Assembly (NCBI GenBank): GCA_001770955.1
Contig: MESL01000022.1
Span: 1-38,680 of the forward strand
DNA: 38,680 nt
From: Burkholderiales bacterium RIFCSPLOWO2_12_FULL_65_40
Lineage (GTDB): Bacteria; Pseudomonadota; Gammaproteobacteria; Burkholderiales; Burkholderiaceae_C
Direction: 5' to 3'
A model generated the notes under the pieces. The model saw nothing but the letters and a program-made list of their open reading frames with translations. It ran no database searches and was not told where the DNA came from. Made by a program: the position numbers and the translations under genes. This document shows, piece after piece, positions 24,501 through 32,982 of this stretch; position 1 is the stretch's first letter; every line of letters begins with the position of its first letter.

Positions 24501-24628
24501 CGCAACTCGATGCGGCGGTGGCAGCGGCCTATGGCTGGCAGGACTACACGGCGGACATGCCCGACGATGAAATCCTGCGCCGCCTGCTGGCGCTGAACCT
24601 GGAGCGCAGCACCGCTGCGGGGGCCTGA
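21537..24628 (+). CDS. MmeI-like type IIL restriction-modification enzyme, frame broken at a C14 tract
   Basis: A single-chain restriction enzyme and adenine methyltransferase, about 1030 residues if joined. The first frame (21537 to the tract) holds the nuclease site Asp68-X9-Glu78-Asn-Lys80, matching MmeI D70-X9-E80-x-K82, a helical spacer, LGAHYTDP (motif X) and DPACGSGNF (motif I, Asp384). The second frame, entered after the tract and open to 24628, holds VVIGNPPF (motif IV, Asn at 23069), then target-recognition and C-terminal domains (MmeI TRD/C-like). At 14 C the frames do not join and translation stops at 23213 (558 residues); 15 or 12 C restores one chain. It may be a phase-variable gene, a true pseudogene or a sequencing error. 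Repeat copies B and C lie inside it. Confidence 0.85.
22547..22600 (+). repeat. Intragenic palindromic repeat, copy B (in restriction-modification gene)
   Basis: Forward copy beginning GCTACAAAA, with GAGCTGGTAGCGCA and ending GGTCAAAATT. It is shorter than the others in the distal arm. It is in frame, and in the same frame as copy A in mutS: LLQKWELVAQ here against LQKAELLAQ there. It sits between nuclease/spacer and methyltransferase motif I. Confidence 0.65.
22988..23001 (+). repeat. Poly-C tract of 14 bases, candidate phase-variation switch
   Basis: Fourteen consecutive C between codons for Asn-Asn-Phe and the linker leading to methyltransferase motif IV. It is the exact point where the reading frame changes. 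Slippage by +1 or -2 would fuse the two halves. I noticed no comparable mononucleotide run elsewhere in the window. Confidence 0.9.
24198..24257 (-). repeat. Intragenic palindromic repeat, copy C (in restriction-modification gene)
   Basis: Reverse copy. Its complement contains GATAGCTGCTGGCGC, GGACGGGCGCTAGAGGC and TTTGGCTTGAAAT. In the sense frame it encodes PLAPVHQAPAAIK, a Pro/Ala linker near the C-terminal domain. Confidence 0.8.
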
Positions 24629-24629
24629 C

Positions 24630-24893
24630 ATGCGCCCCATACCCGCCACCCCCGACGACATCGGAGACGGTGAGGACCGCCGGATCGACCCGCACAGCCC
24701 CGAAGTGCCGCCCTCCATCCGCGCCAAGGTGCTGTCCATGGCGCAGCCGGGTGACCAGCTATGGCGCTGCCCGCGACTGTCTGCGCCGCGCGGGGCGCTG
24801 GGCTTGCTCGGTGTCGGCCCGCGCGATGCGGTGATCGAGTGGTGGCTGGTGGACGCCGACGGCGAGTTGATCGAGGCGTTCTGGGAGGTTTAG
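24630..24893 (+). CDS. Small hypothetical protein after the restriction-modification gene
   Basis: An 87-residue, acidic, soluble protein starting one base after the upstream stop, so probably in the same operon. It has no membrane segment. The C-terminal half (GDQLWRCPRLSAPRGALGL then AVIEWWLVDADGELIEAFWEV) looks like a small beta-rich domain. I do not recognise a family. Because it is downstream of the phase-variable gene its expression may also depend on polarity. Confidence 0.55.
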   Translation: MRPIPATPDDIGDGEDRRIDPHSPEVPPSIRAKVLSMAQPGDQLWRCPRLSAPRGALGLLGVGPRDAVIEWWLVDADGELIEAFWEV

Positions 24894-24917
24894 AACGCCC
24901 CGCAACAGTTTCGGGGT

Positions 24918-26129
24918 CTACAGATCCTGCACCACCGGCGCCAGCTGCCCCAGCATGAAGCTGATGAACGGCGGCACGCACTGCATGTGCCCGGCAGGCG
25001 CGGCAGGGCAGTCGGTCAGGCTGACGAGGTCGCCGGCGCCGCGCAGTTGCATGGCGCGCAGGGTGCTGGTCGAACTGGCATAGGGCACGGTGCGGTCGCT
25101 CGGGCCGTGGTACAGGCGTACGGGCACGTTGGGCTTCCAGTCGTGCACGCTGCTGGTTTCGGCGATGTAGCGCACGTCGTCGTCCAGAAAGCGGTCGATG
25201 AAGCGGGCGTCGTAGGTCACGTCGGCGTCGCCCGGGATCAAGGCACGCAGCAGCAGGCGGCGCACCTCGCGCTGCACGCTGCCGCCCAGGTAGCGCAGAA
25301 AGCCGGGGTTGATGAGCGCACCGAGCACGGGTTGCTCGTTGCGCACCAGGTCCACAAGCCCGTCCATGGTGGCCTGCACGTTGTAGGGGCCGGCGCCGGG
25401 CACCACCATGCGCAATTGCTGCAGGTGCACCGAGCTGCTGGCCTGCATCGCCCGGTGCGCTGCCATGGTGACGTAGCCGCCTTCGGAGTAGCCCGTCAGA
25501 AAGAGTTGCCCGTTGTCGGCCACGTTGGCCTGGCCACGCCAGGCGCGCGCGGCGGTCAGAAAGTCCACCGTGGCGGCCGCTGACGGGGCGGCCAGCAGGT
25601 AGGGGTGCGGTGTGCCTTTGGAGGCACCAAAGCCCACGTAGTCGGGCGCCAGCACGATGTAGCCCAGCGAGGCCAGCACCACGGCCACTTCCGACGCGAC
25701 GGCGTTGTTGCTGGGCGCCTCGGCGTCGCGGAACAGGGTGCCGTGCTGGTAGCTGAGCACCGGGCTTTTGGCCCCGGGTGCCTTTTGCGGCACGCTGACC
25801 AGGCCCGAGGCGCGCACGGCCTTGCCGTCGGCATCGGTGGTGAGGTATTCGAGGCGATAGGAGGTGACGGCGTAGCGCGGCACCACGTCCTGGGCGAGCG
25901 ATTCTTCGCTGGTCAGCGCCGCCGCAATGTCGGCTGAGGCAACGGTACCCAGCAGGGTGGCCGCCTGGAGTTGCCCCGCGCCTTCGGGGTCGGCGGGCCG
26001 CACGGGCGGGGTGCCGCCGCCATCGGTCACGGTGTCGTCGTTGCCACCGCCGCCACACGCCGCCAGCGATGCAGCCAGCGCCAGCGCACAGACGCGGCGG
26101 ATTCCGGATGAGAGGAAAGGGGTGAACAC
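24918..26129 (-). CDS. Secreted alpha/beta-hydrolase lipoprotein (lipase/esterase-like)
   Basis: A 403-residue protein with a lipoprotein signal peptide: LAASLAAC gives the lipobox Cys near residue 25, followed by a Gly/Asp-rich spacer. The alpha/beta-hydrolase core has the nucleophile Ser in TGYSEGG (about 220), an acid in GPSDRTVPY (about 345) and a His in AGHMQC (about 385). The oxyanion-type motif SYQHGT is near 128. It resembles the family of secretory lipases; substrate is unknown. It is convergent with the gene ending at 24893. Its promoter lies within 26130-26250. Confidence 0.82.
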   Translation of the reverse strand: MFTPFLSSGIRRVCALALAASLAACGGGGNDDTVTDGGGTPPVRPADPEGAGQLQAATLLGTVASADIAAALTSEESLAQDVVPRYAVTSYRLEYLTTDADGKAVRASGLVSVPQKAPGAKSPVLSYQHGTLFRDAEAPSNNAVASEVAVVLASLGYIVLAPDYVGFGASKGTPHPYLLAAPSAAATVDFLTAARAWRGQANVADNGQLFLTGYSEGGYVTMAAHRAMQASSSVHLQQLRMVVPGAGPYNVQATMDGLVDLVRNEQPVLGALINPGFLRYLGGSVQREVRRLLLRALIPGDADVTYDARFIDRFLDDDVRYIAETSSVHDWKPNVPVRLYHGPSDRTVPYASSTSTLRAMQLRGAGDLVSLTDCPAAPAGHMQCVPPFISFMLGQLAPVVQDL

Positions 26130-26250
26130 GGCACAGGCCTCCGCAAAAGCGCTGGATCATAGTGCGGCGCGGGCCTGCGCGGCCCACCGCGCGGACAAAG
26201 GCCCTACCCCGGCGCCGCAGCGCGCTTTTGTGCAGGGTGCTTTGGGTTGA

Positions 26251-26313
26251 AAAATTTTTGGGTCAAAACAGCCTCTGGCGCTTACTGGAAAAGCGCAAAC
26301 AGCTATCATTTTT
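26251..26313 (-). repeat. Palindromic repeat, copy D (intergenic)
   Basis: Reverse copy and the only one of the seven outside a gene. Its complement reads GATAGCTG, TTTGCGCTT, a 7-base spacer, AAGCGCCAGAGGCTG and TTTTGACCC. It is about 90 bases upstream of the Anbu gene. Confidence 0.75.
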
Positions 26314-26400
26314 ATACCAACCTTCCGTAAACTGCAGTTGGTGCAGGCCCGCTGCAGCGCAGCACTACACTCTGTGCTTTTCTTCTTTCACGCATTTCCC

Positions 26401-27228
26401 ATGACGTACTGCGTCGCCATCAAACTCAATGCCGGGCTGGTGTTCCTGTCCGATTCGCGCACCAATGCCGGGCTGGACCAGATCAGCTCGTTCCGCAAGA
26501 TGATGGTGTACGAGAAGGCGGGCGAGCGCTTCATGGTGCTGCTGTCGGCGGGCAATCTGAGCATTTCCCAGTCGGTGCGCGAGATTTTGCAAACCACGCA
26601 GATCAAGGACGAGCACGACGGCGAGCCCATCACCATCTGGAACGCGCGCAGCATGTTCGACGCCGCTCGCGTGCTCGGCGCCGCCGTGCGCCATGTGCAC
26701 GAGCGCGACGGCGCGGCGCTCAAGCGCGCGGGGGTGGACTTCAATGTCTCGCTGGTGTTCGGCGGGCAGATCCAGGGTGAGGGCATGCGCCTGTTTCAGG
26801 TGTATTCGGCGGGCAATTTCATCGAGGCCACATCCGAGACGCCCTACTTCCAGGTGGGCGAGTCGAAATACGGCAAGCCCGTGCTCGACCGCGTGCTGAC
26901 ACCCGAAACCCCGCTGGACGAAGCCGCCAAATGCGCGCTGGTGTCGATGGACAGCACGCTCAAGTCCAACCTGTCGGTGGGCCTGCCGCTGGACCTGATC
27001 CTGTACGAGGTGGACCATTTCAGCTCTGACAAGATCGTCTGCATCACCGACGACAACCCTTACTTTCGCATGCTGCACGACAGCTGGGGCGAAAAGCTGC
27101 GCCAGGTGTTCGACAGCATTGAAAGTCCGAACTGGGGCGGCGGTGCCACCGAGGTGCCGATCATGGTGCCCCCGACGCGCTGCAAACCACTCAAGAAGAT
27201 CAACACACCGCGCGACAAGCTCATTTAG
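26401..27228 (+). CDS. Proteasome-type peptidase Anbu (ancestral beta subunit)
   Basis: A 275-residue Ntn-hydrolase related to proteasome beta subunits and HslV. The N-terminus MTYCVAIKLNAGLVFLSDSRT places Thr2 as the likely nucleophile once Met1 is removed, with Asp and Lys (FRKMMV) at the expected catalytic positions. Anbu proteins form ring or lock-washer assemblies; their substrates are not known. The usual genomic partners (alpha-E protein, transglutaminase-like peptidase, ATP-grasp-like protein) are absent here. No ribosome-binding site is evident before ATG 26401; a GTG at 26338 would hide the Thr and is rejected. Confidence 0.88.
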   Translation: MTYCVAIKLNAGLVFLSDSRTNAGLDQISSFRKMMVYEKAGERFMVLLSAGNLSISQSVREILQTTQIKDEHDGEPITIWNARSMFDAARVLGAAVRHVHERDGAALKRAGVDFNVSLVFGGQIQGEGMRLFQVYSAGNFIEATSETPYFQVGESKYGKPVLDRVLTPETPLDEAAKCALVSMDSTLKSNLSVGLPLDLILYEVDHFSSDKIVCITDDNPYFRMLHDSWGEKLRQVFDSIESPNWGGGATEVPIMVPPTRCKPLKKINTPRDKLI

Positions 27229-27258
27229 ACATGGCGCGCGCGGCTCACCTCTCCCTGC

Positions 27259-28077
27259 ATGAACAAGATCGTTTTCTCCCACGGCAACAGTTTTCCCTCG
27301 GGCACCTACAGCGTGCTCTTCAGTCACCTGCGCCAGCGCGGCTTTGACGTCAGCGCGGTGGACCGTTTCGGCCACGACCCGCGCTTCCCCGTCACCGACA
27401 ACTGGCCGCACCTGGTGGAGCAACTGGCCGAGTTCGCGGCCGAACAGGTGCGCGTCTCGGGCGGCCCGGTGTACCTGGTGGGCCATTCGCTGGGCGGCAT
27501 TCTGAGCGTGATGGCGGCGTCGCGGCACCCCGAACTGGCGCGCGGCGTGCTGATGCTCGACTCGCCCATCCTCAGCGGCTGGCGCGCCACCACCGTGGGC
27601 GCTGCCAAGCGCACGCAGATGATTGGCAGCTTCTCGCCCGCGCGCGTGAGCCGCATGCGCCGCAACAGCTGGACCAGCACCGAAGAGGCCTACGAACACT
27701 TTCGCAAGAAAAAAGCCTTTGCCCGCTGGGACCCGCAGGTGCTGCGCGACTATGTAACCCACGGCCTGTATGACGAAGACGACCGCCGCGTGCTGGCCTT
27801 CGACCGCGCCGTGGAGTCCGACATCTACAACACCATGCCCCACCACCTGGGCAGCCTGCTGCGCAAGCACCCGCTGCGCTGCCCGGCAGCCTTCATCGGC
27901 GGGCGCGCCTCGGTGGAAATGAAGCAGGTGGGCATGGCGCTGACGCAGCAGCTCACCCACGGCCGCATCACCATGCTGGACGGCACCCACCTCTTTCCCA
28001 TGGAAAAGCCCCTGGTCACGGCTGCGGCCATCGAGGCCTCGCTGCTCAACCTTGCCACGGTGGCGGGCCAGGGCTGA
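27259..28077 (+). CDS. Alpha/beta-fold hydrolase
   Basis: A 272-residue cytoplasmic hydrolase with no signal peptide. It has an HGNSFPSGTY oxyanion region near residue 8, nucleophile Ser in LVGHSLGG (about 77), and a C-terminal His in DGTHLFPMEKP (about 248). The catalytic acid is probably Asp in the strand before it but cannot be fixed. The substrate is unknown. It follows the Anbu gene by 30 bases on the same strand, so the two may be cotranscribed. Confidence 0.85.
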   Translation: MNKIVFSHGNSFPSGTYSVLFSHLRQRGFDVSAVDRFGHDPRFPVTDNWPHLVEQLAEFAAEQVRVSGGPVYLVGHSLGGILSVMAASRHPELARGVLMLDSPILSGWRATTVGAAKRTQMIGSFSPARVSRMRRNSWTSTEEAYEHFRKKKAFARWDPQVLRDYVTHGLYDEDDRRVLAFDRAVESDIYNTMPHHLGSLLRKHPLRCPAAFIGGRASVEMKQVGMALTQQLTHGRITMLDGTHLFPMEKPLVTAAAIEASLLNLATVAGQG

Positions 28078-28085
28078 CACCGGCG

Positions 28086-28125
28086 CCGGCAGAGGCTGCA
28101 CAACCGGAAGCACTGCCGGATTTTT
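28086..28125 (+). terminator. Probable terminator after the alpha/beta hydrolase
   Basis: CCGGCAG (28086-28092) and CTGCCGG (28113-28119) form a 7-bp stem with a 20-base loop, followed by ATTTTT. It begins nine bases after the stop. The long loop lowers confidence. Confidence 0.5.
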
Positions 28126-28195
28126 CGATTTCTCTTACACTTTCTCACACCGCCCAGCCCCGAACCCGCTCTTCCACCCCACGCTCCCGTACGCC

Positions 28196-29992
28196 ATGTT
28201 CCCCCCGCCTGCACTGCGGCCTGTGCGCCATGGCGCCACCACCGGGTGGCCGCTGGCGCTGCGCATGGTGCTGGCCCTGTGGCTCGTGTTGCTGGCCTGT
28301 GGCGCGCGGGCCGAGCCGGCCCCGCTGGTGCTCGCTGAAAGCCAGCCAGTCACCCTGCTCTGGCCTGCCCTCACACTGCTATCGGACCCCGACCGAAGGC
28401 ACACAGCCGAGGAACTGCTGTCCGGCGGCCCGGCCTTCGGCCCCATGCCAGCCACGCAGGGCACCCTGGGCGTGCGGCCCGATGCCGTGTGGCTGCGCGC
28501 ACCCCTTGCCGTGGCGCCAGGCTCCGATCGCCGCTGGATTCTGGACATCGACTACGCCCCGATCAACCGCATTGACGTAGCCCTGGCCGCCGGCGGGCGC
28601 ATCGTGCAGCAGGCTGTGCTGGGCAACACCCAGCCCTTCAGCCAGCGGCCCCTGCTCAGCCGCTCGCACACGATGGTGCTGAACCTGGAACCCGGCGTGC
28701 GCTACGAACTGCTGCTGCGCGTGCAGGTACAGGGTGCGATGATTCTGCCCATCACCCTGAACACCCCCACGGCATTGATGGGCCGCGCGCTGAACGAGCA
28801 GATGCTGCAGGGGGTGCTCACCGGTCTGGCGCTGTGTCTGCTGGTCTACAGCCTGGCCCAGTGGGTCAGCCTGCGCGATGCGCTGTTCATCCAGTACGCG
28901 CTGCTGATCTCGGGCAGCCTGCTGTTTTCGCTCCAGTTCTTCGGCGTGGGCGCGCAATACCTCTGGACGGACAACCTCTGGATGGAGCGGCACGCCAGCG
29001 GGCTGGCGGCCCTCATGGCCACCTGCGGCTCCTTTCTGTTCATCGGCCAGGCCTTAGCGGCGGGCGACCCGCGCCACCGCCTGATGCGCACCATGCGCTG
29101 GGGCGCAGCGGGCACGGCGCTGCTGGCCGTGGCGTTTGCGCTCGATGCCTTCGATGTCAAGGTGCTCACCGCCATCGTCAGCATCCTGGGCCTGGTGCCC
29201 GCGCTCATGGGTATTCCGGGGGCCGTGGGGCGCATGCGCCAGGGCGACCCGGTGGGTGGCACCCTGCTGCTGGCCTGGCTGGTGTACTTCATCGCCACGG
29301 CCACGGTGATCGGCGTGATCCGGGGCTGGGTGCCGGTGAACTTCTGGACCCTGCACTCGTTCCAGTTCGGTGCCACGCTCGACATGCTGCTGTTCATGCG
29401 CGTGCTGGGCCTGCATTCCAAGGCGCTGCGCACCGCCGCCGAAAACGCCCGCACCGAGCGCGACGCCATGCAGACGCTGGCGCACACCGACCCGCTCACC
29501 GGCCTGCCCAACCGCCGCGGCCTGGGCCTGGCACTGACCGAGGCCCTGGCCCACTGCGACCCGGACCATCTGCTGGCGGTCTATGTGATGGACCTGGACG
29601 GTTTCAAGCCGGTGAACGACCAGCACGGCCACGACGTGGGCGACGACCTGCTGGTGGCCGTGGCCCGGCGCCTGCAGGGCCATGTGCGCAAGAGCGACAT
29701 GGTGGCCCGGCTGGGCGGAGACGAATTCGTGGTGGTGACCGATCAGCTCACCTCGCCGCAACAGGCGCACGAGATGGGTCAGAAGCTGCTGGAAGCCTTC
29801 CACGCGCCGTTCGCGCTGCAGACGCACACCATTCAGGTGGGCCTGACCATCGGCTATGCGCTCGCGCCCACCGACAGCAACGACGCCGTGGGCCTGCTCA
29901 AGCTGGCCGATGCCGCCATGTACACCGGCAAGCAGGGCGGCAAGTTCCGCGTGCTGCGCAACCCGGGCGATCTCGCGCTCGCCTCACGCTGA
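28196..29992 (+). CDS. 7TM-DISM diguanylate cyclase
   Basis: A 598-residue inner-membrane protein. It has a signal peptide (cleavage near GARA, about residue 40), a periplasmic 7TMR-DISMED2-type beta domain (about 45-200), seven transmembrane helices (about 205-410) and a C-terminal GGDEF domain. The active-site loop is intact (GGDEF, residues 507-511) and the product-inhibition I-site RKSD lies exactly five residues before it, so it should make cyclic di-GMP with feedback control. The ligand of the sensor domain is unknown. ATG 28196 gives a good signal peptide; earlier in-frame codons do not. Confidence 0.92.
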   Translation: MFPPPALRPVRHGATTGWPLALRMVLALWLVLLACGARAEPAPLVLAESQPVTLLWPALTLLSDPDRRHTAEELLSGGPAFGPMPATQGTLGVRPDAVWLRAPLAVAPGSDRRWILDIDYAPINRIDVALAAGGRIVQQAVLGNTQPFSQRPLLSRSHTMVLNLEPGVRYELLLRVQVQGAMILPITLNTPTALMGRALNEQMLQGVLTGLALCLLVYSLAQWVSLRDALFIQYALLISGSLLFSLQFFGVGAQYLWTDNLWMERHASGLAALMATCGSFLFIGQALAAGDPRHRLMRTMRWGAAGTALLAVAFALDAFDVKVLTAIVSILGLVPALMGIPGAVGRMRQGDPVGGTLLLAWLVYFIATATVIGVIRGWVPVNFWTLHSFQFGATLDMLLFMRVLGLHSKALRTAAENARTERDAMQTLAHTDPLTGLPNRRGLGLALTEALAHCDPDHLLAVYVMDLDGFKPVNDQHGHDVGDDLLVAVARRLQGHVRKSDMVARLGGDEFVVVTDQLTSPQQAHEMGQKLLEAFHAPFALQTHTIQVGLTIGYALAPTDSNDAVGLLKLADAAMYTGKQGGKFRVLRNPGDLALASR

Positions 29993-29996
29993 AACC

Positions 29997-30851
29997 TCAC
30001 CTGCAGCAGCGGTAGGCCAAGCCGATCGAGACGTTGTAGCTGTCGGGCTTGACCGCCAGCGGGCTGCGCCGGGCATCACCGCGCAGTTGCTGGTAGCCCA
30101 CGCCGCCAAACAGCACCCAGCGGTCCGACACCAGGGTCTTGACCTCCAGCCCCAGGTGGGTGCTGTGCATGCCTGCGCCGGGCCGGTAGGCGGGCAGCGC
30201 GGTCGTCACGCCCGCTGCACTGGTGGGCACGCCCATGTAGCTGCGCATGTAGGTGCTGTCGGCCAGGGTGAAGCCCGCCGCCAGACCGATTTCAGTGCGT
30301 GAACTGATCAGAAACTCGTAGCGCGCCGATGTCTGCAGCGTGGCCCCGCCCTGCTTGTCCAGCAAATCCTGGCTGAGCGTGCTGCGCAGCGAGGCTTGCT
30401 TGTTGAAGTCGTAAATGGCGCTCAGGCGGCCGCGCAGCGTGCGCTCCACATCGGGCAGGCCGCGCAGGATGGGGTCATCCGCACCCTTGCGCCCGCCATC
30501 CAGGCGCAGTCCGCCGCTGAGACGAAAGTTGTCCAGCTGGAACAGCCGTGCCGTCAGGCCCGAGTCGCGCGGATCCAGATCAAAATCGAGCAGGGAACCG
30601 CCGCCACCGGAGCTGAGCGTGAAGCGCCCCACCTCGAGCCCGATCACGGGTCGCACGCCGGTGCTGCGTTCGGCACTGCCGGCGTAGCGGGGGCCGTTGA
30701 CCACCGAAGCCCCCAGCGACCAGGTAAAACCGTGGTCCGGGCTGTCGGGCGGTGGTGGAGGCAGGCGCAACTGCGCCAGGGCGCACGCGGGCAGGACCAG
30801 CAGCAGGGCCACGGCCCCGGGGACTGTCTTCTGAAAGTGTGTGCGTTTCAT
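29997..30851 (-). CDS. MipA/OmpV family outer-membrane protein
   Basis: A 284-residue protein with a signal peptide (MKRTHFQKTVPGAVALLL, cleavage after ALA near residue 27). It then has a proline-rich linker and a beta-barrel pattern with alternating strands (FTWSLGASVV, RYAGSAE, RPVIGLEVGRF, YEFLISSRTEIGLAAG) ending in an aromatic/basic strand. This fits MipA/OmpV proteins, described as scaffolds for murein enzymes or as porins. The frame stays open far upstream into uppP, but only the part from 30851 has a signal peptide. A start at 30860 (MVR) is possible. It is convergent with the cyclase and 11 bases from uppP. Confidence 0.87.
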   Translation of the reverse strand: MKRTHFQKTVPGAVALLLVLPACALAQLRLPPPPPDSPDHGFTWSLGASVVNGPRYAGSAERSTGVRPVIGLEVGRFTLSSGGGGSLLDFDLDPRDSGLTARLFQLDNFRLSGGLRLDGGRKGADDPILRGLPDVERTLRGRLSAIYDFNKQASLRSTLSQDLLDKQGGATLQTSARYEFLISSRTEIGLAAGFTLADSTYMRSYMGVPTSAAGVTTALPAYRPGAGMHSTHLGLEVKTLVSDRWVLFGGVGYQQLRGDARRSPLAVKPDSYNVSIGLAYRCCR

Positions 30852-30862
30852 GCGGACCATTA

Positions 30863-31687
30863 TCAACCGTTCCACTGAATCCAGCCGGTCCATGCGCTGA
30901 CCAGCACCACGATGCCAAACACGATGCGGTACCACGCAAACGGCACAAAGCTGTGCGTGCTGATGTAGCGCAGCAGCCAGCGCACGCACAGCCATGCACT
31001 GATGAACGAAAAGAACAGGCCCACGCCGAACATCGGCAGGTCGGCCATCTCCAGCAGCGCGCGCTCCTTGTACAGGCTGTACACCCCGGCGCCAATGAGC
31101 GTGGGAATGGCCAGGAAGAACGAATAGTCGGTGGCCGCCTTGCGCGACAGGCCCAGCAGCATGCCGCCGATGATGGTGGCGCCGCTGCGGCTGGTGCCCG
31201 GCACCATGGCCAGGCACTGCACCAGCCCCACCTTGAGCGCATCGAGCGGCGTCATGTCGTCCACCTCGTGTATGCGAGTGGCCGACTGCGGGCGCCGCTC
31301 GGCCCACAGAATGATGAAGCCGCCAATGATGAAGGTGCTGGCCACCACCACGGGCGTGAACAGATGCGCCTTGATGGCCTTGCCCAGCAACAGCCCGAGC
31401 AGCACCGCCGGAAAGAAGCCGATGAGCACGTTGAGCGCGAAGCGCTGCGCCTGCCGCTGGCTGGGCAGCGCGACCAGCGTTGCACGGATTTTCTGCCAAT
31501 ACACCAGGATGACGGCGAAGATGGCGCCGGTCTGGATGGCGATGTCGAACACCTTGGCCTTGGCATCGTCAAAACCCAGCAAGGCCCCGGCCAGAATCAG
31601 GTGGCCGGTGGAGGAGATGGGGAGAAATTCGGTCAGGCCCTCGACCACGCCCATGATGGCGGCCTTGACCAGCAAAACAATGTCCAC
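30863..31687 (-). CDS. uppP: Undecaprenyl-diphosphate phosphatase
   Basis: A 274-residue inner-membrane enzyme (BacA/UppP) that recycles the cell-wall carrier by removing a phosphate from undecaprenyl diphosphate; overproduction gives bacitracin resistance. The two catalytic motifs are [15 protein letters not shown] (about residue 15) and [10 protein letters not shown] (about 165), with eight hydrophobic helices. The start is GTG 31687, with AAGGA five bases upstream, giving the usual [12 protein letters not shown] 31705 is less likely. It precedes the MipA/OmpV gene on the same strand. Confidence 0.95.
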   Translation of the reverse strand: MDIVLLVKAAIMGVVEGLTEFLPISSTGHLILAGALLGFDDAKAKVFDIAIQTGAIFAVILVYWQKIRATLVALPSQRQAQRFALNVLIGFFPAVLLGLLLGKAIKAHLFTPVVVASTFIIGGFIILWAERRPQSATRIHEVDDMTPLDALKVGLVQCLAMVPGTSRSGATIIGGMLLGLSRKAATDYSFFLAIPTLIGAGVYSLYKERALLEMADLPMFGVGLFFSFISAWLCVRWLLRYISTHSFVPFAWYRIVFGIVVLVSAWTGWIQWNG

Positions 31688-31752
31688 GCGCGTCCTTGTT
31701 GGCAAACGAAAGCGCGGATTATCCGCGCATCATTTGTCATTCCCCTTCCGCA

Positions 31753-32982
31753 TCATTCATGCCGCAAGGCGTCGATGGGCAGCAGGCGCGCGGCCCGACG
31801 CGCAGGGTAGTAACCAAAGAACACGCCCACCAAGCCCGAGAACCCCACGGCCAGCAGCACGGCGGGCAGGTCCATGGCCACGCTCCAGCCCGCCAACTGC
31901 CCCACGGCCCAGGTGGCCAGCGCCCCGAGCGCAATGCCGATGGCGCCACCCGCCAGGCTGAGCGTGACGGCCTCAATGAGGAACTGCGCCAGGATGTCGC
32001 GCCCGCGCGCCCCCACGGCCATGCGCAGGCCGATCTCGCGCGTGCGCTCGGTCACGCTCACCAGCATGATGTTCATGATGCCGATGCCGCCCACCAGCAG
32101 GCTCACGCCCGCCACGGCGGCCAGCAGGCCGGTCATCACGCGGCTGGATTCCTCCTGCGCCTGCAGCACCTCCGAGAGGTTGCGAACGCTGAAAGTGTCG
32201 TCGCCACCCTCGGGCACCTTCAGGCGCTGGCGCAGCAGGGTGCGCATGGCCTCTTCGGCCCGCGCCATGTCCGCGCCCTGGCGCACCTTCACATGGATGG
32301 ACCAGATGCGCCGCACATTGCCGCCGGCATTCCAGATGCGGTTGCGAAAGGTGGACATCGGCACGATGACGATGTCGTCCTGGTCCTGCCCCAAGGCGTT
32401 CTGCCCCTTGGCGGCCAGCACGCCCACCACCATGAAGGGCACGCCGCGCACGCGCACCATCTGGCCCAGCGGGTCGTCGTCGGCAAACAGCTCGCGCGCC
32501 ACCGTCTGGCCCAGCCAGGCCACCTTGGCCGATCCCTGCTGCTCGGCCGCCTCGAACAGGCGGCCCGCCGCCAGCGGCCATTCGCGCGCCTCCAGGTAAT
32601 CGTTGGTGGTGCCAAAAATGGCGGTGTTCCAGTTGGCGTTTTGCGCCACGGCCTGCGCGGTGGTGCGCGACGAGGGCGCGGCCACCTGCACCTCGGGCAC
32701 CTCGCGGGCAATGGCCTCGGCGTCTTCTTCGGTGAAGCGCGAGCGCGTTTGCGCGCCGTAGCGCACCCCGGCGGCGCTCAGGCTGCCGGGCACCACCAGC
32801 ATGATGTTCGAACCCAGGCCCTTCATCTGCTCCTGCACACGCTCGGTGGCACCCCGGCCCACAGCCACCATGGTGATGACCGCGGCCACGCCAATGATGA
32901 TGCCCAGCATGGTCAGCAGGCTGCGCAGCAGGTGGGTGGTAAGTGCGCGCAGGGCGGCACGCAGCGCGGCGGCGAGGTTCAT
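31753..32982 (-). CDS. MacB-like ABC transporter permease (FtsX family)
   Basis: A 409-residue inner-membrane protein: TM1 near residues 20-42 (LLTMLGIIIGVAAVITMV), a large periplasmic MacB-core domain (about 45-275), then three helices (about 280-400). It is the membrane half of a MacB-type exporter; in E. coli MacB the ATPase and permease are one chain, here they are separate genes. Such machines push substrates such as peptides, macrolides or lipoproteins from the periplasm through TolC. The start overlaps the ATPase stop by four bases. The substrate is unknown. Confidence 0.9.
   Translation of the reverse strand: MNLAAALRAALRALTTHLLRSLLTMLGIIIGVAAVITMVAVGRGATERVQEQMKGLGSNIMLVVPGSLSAAGVRYGAQTRSRFTEEDAEAIAREVPEVQVAAPSSRTTAQAVAQNANWNTAIFGTTNDYLEAREWPLAAGRLFEAAEQQGSAKVAWLGQTVARELFADDDPLGQMVRVRGVPFMVVGVLAAKGQNALGQDQDDIVIVPMSTFRNRIWNAGGNVRRIWSIHVKVRQGADMARAEEAMRTLLRQRLKVPEGGDDTFSVRNLSEVLQAQEESSRVMTGLLAAVAGVSLLVGGIGIMNIMLVSVTERTREIGLRMAVGARGRDILAQFLIEAVTLSLAGGAIGIALGALATWAVGQLAGWSVAMDLPAVLLAVGFSGLVGVFFGYYPARRAARLLPIDALRHE

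Noticed and set aside
24898..24916. CCCCG...CGGGG hairpin between two convergent genes
   Set aside because: The stem is only five base pairs with a nine-base loop and no T run; too weak to call a terminator.
26365..28113. 582-codon minus-strand frame opposite the Anbu and hydrolase genes
   Set aside because: It covers two genes with clear catalytic motifs on the other strand; its composition (Ala/His/Gln/Val-rich) is typical of antisense frames in high-GC DNA.
28834..30015. 393-codon frame within the diguanylate cyclase region, same strand
   Set aside because: It is out of phase with the GGDEF frame and is Arg/Pro/Gly-rich without motifs.
30861..31499. Upstream extension of the MipA/OmpV frame into uppP
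   Set aside because: The frame is open but overlaps uppP in another phase; the signal peptide starts only at 30851, so the extension is not coding.
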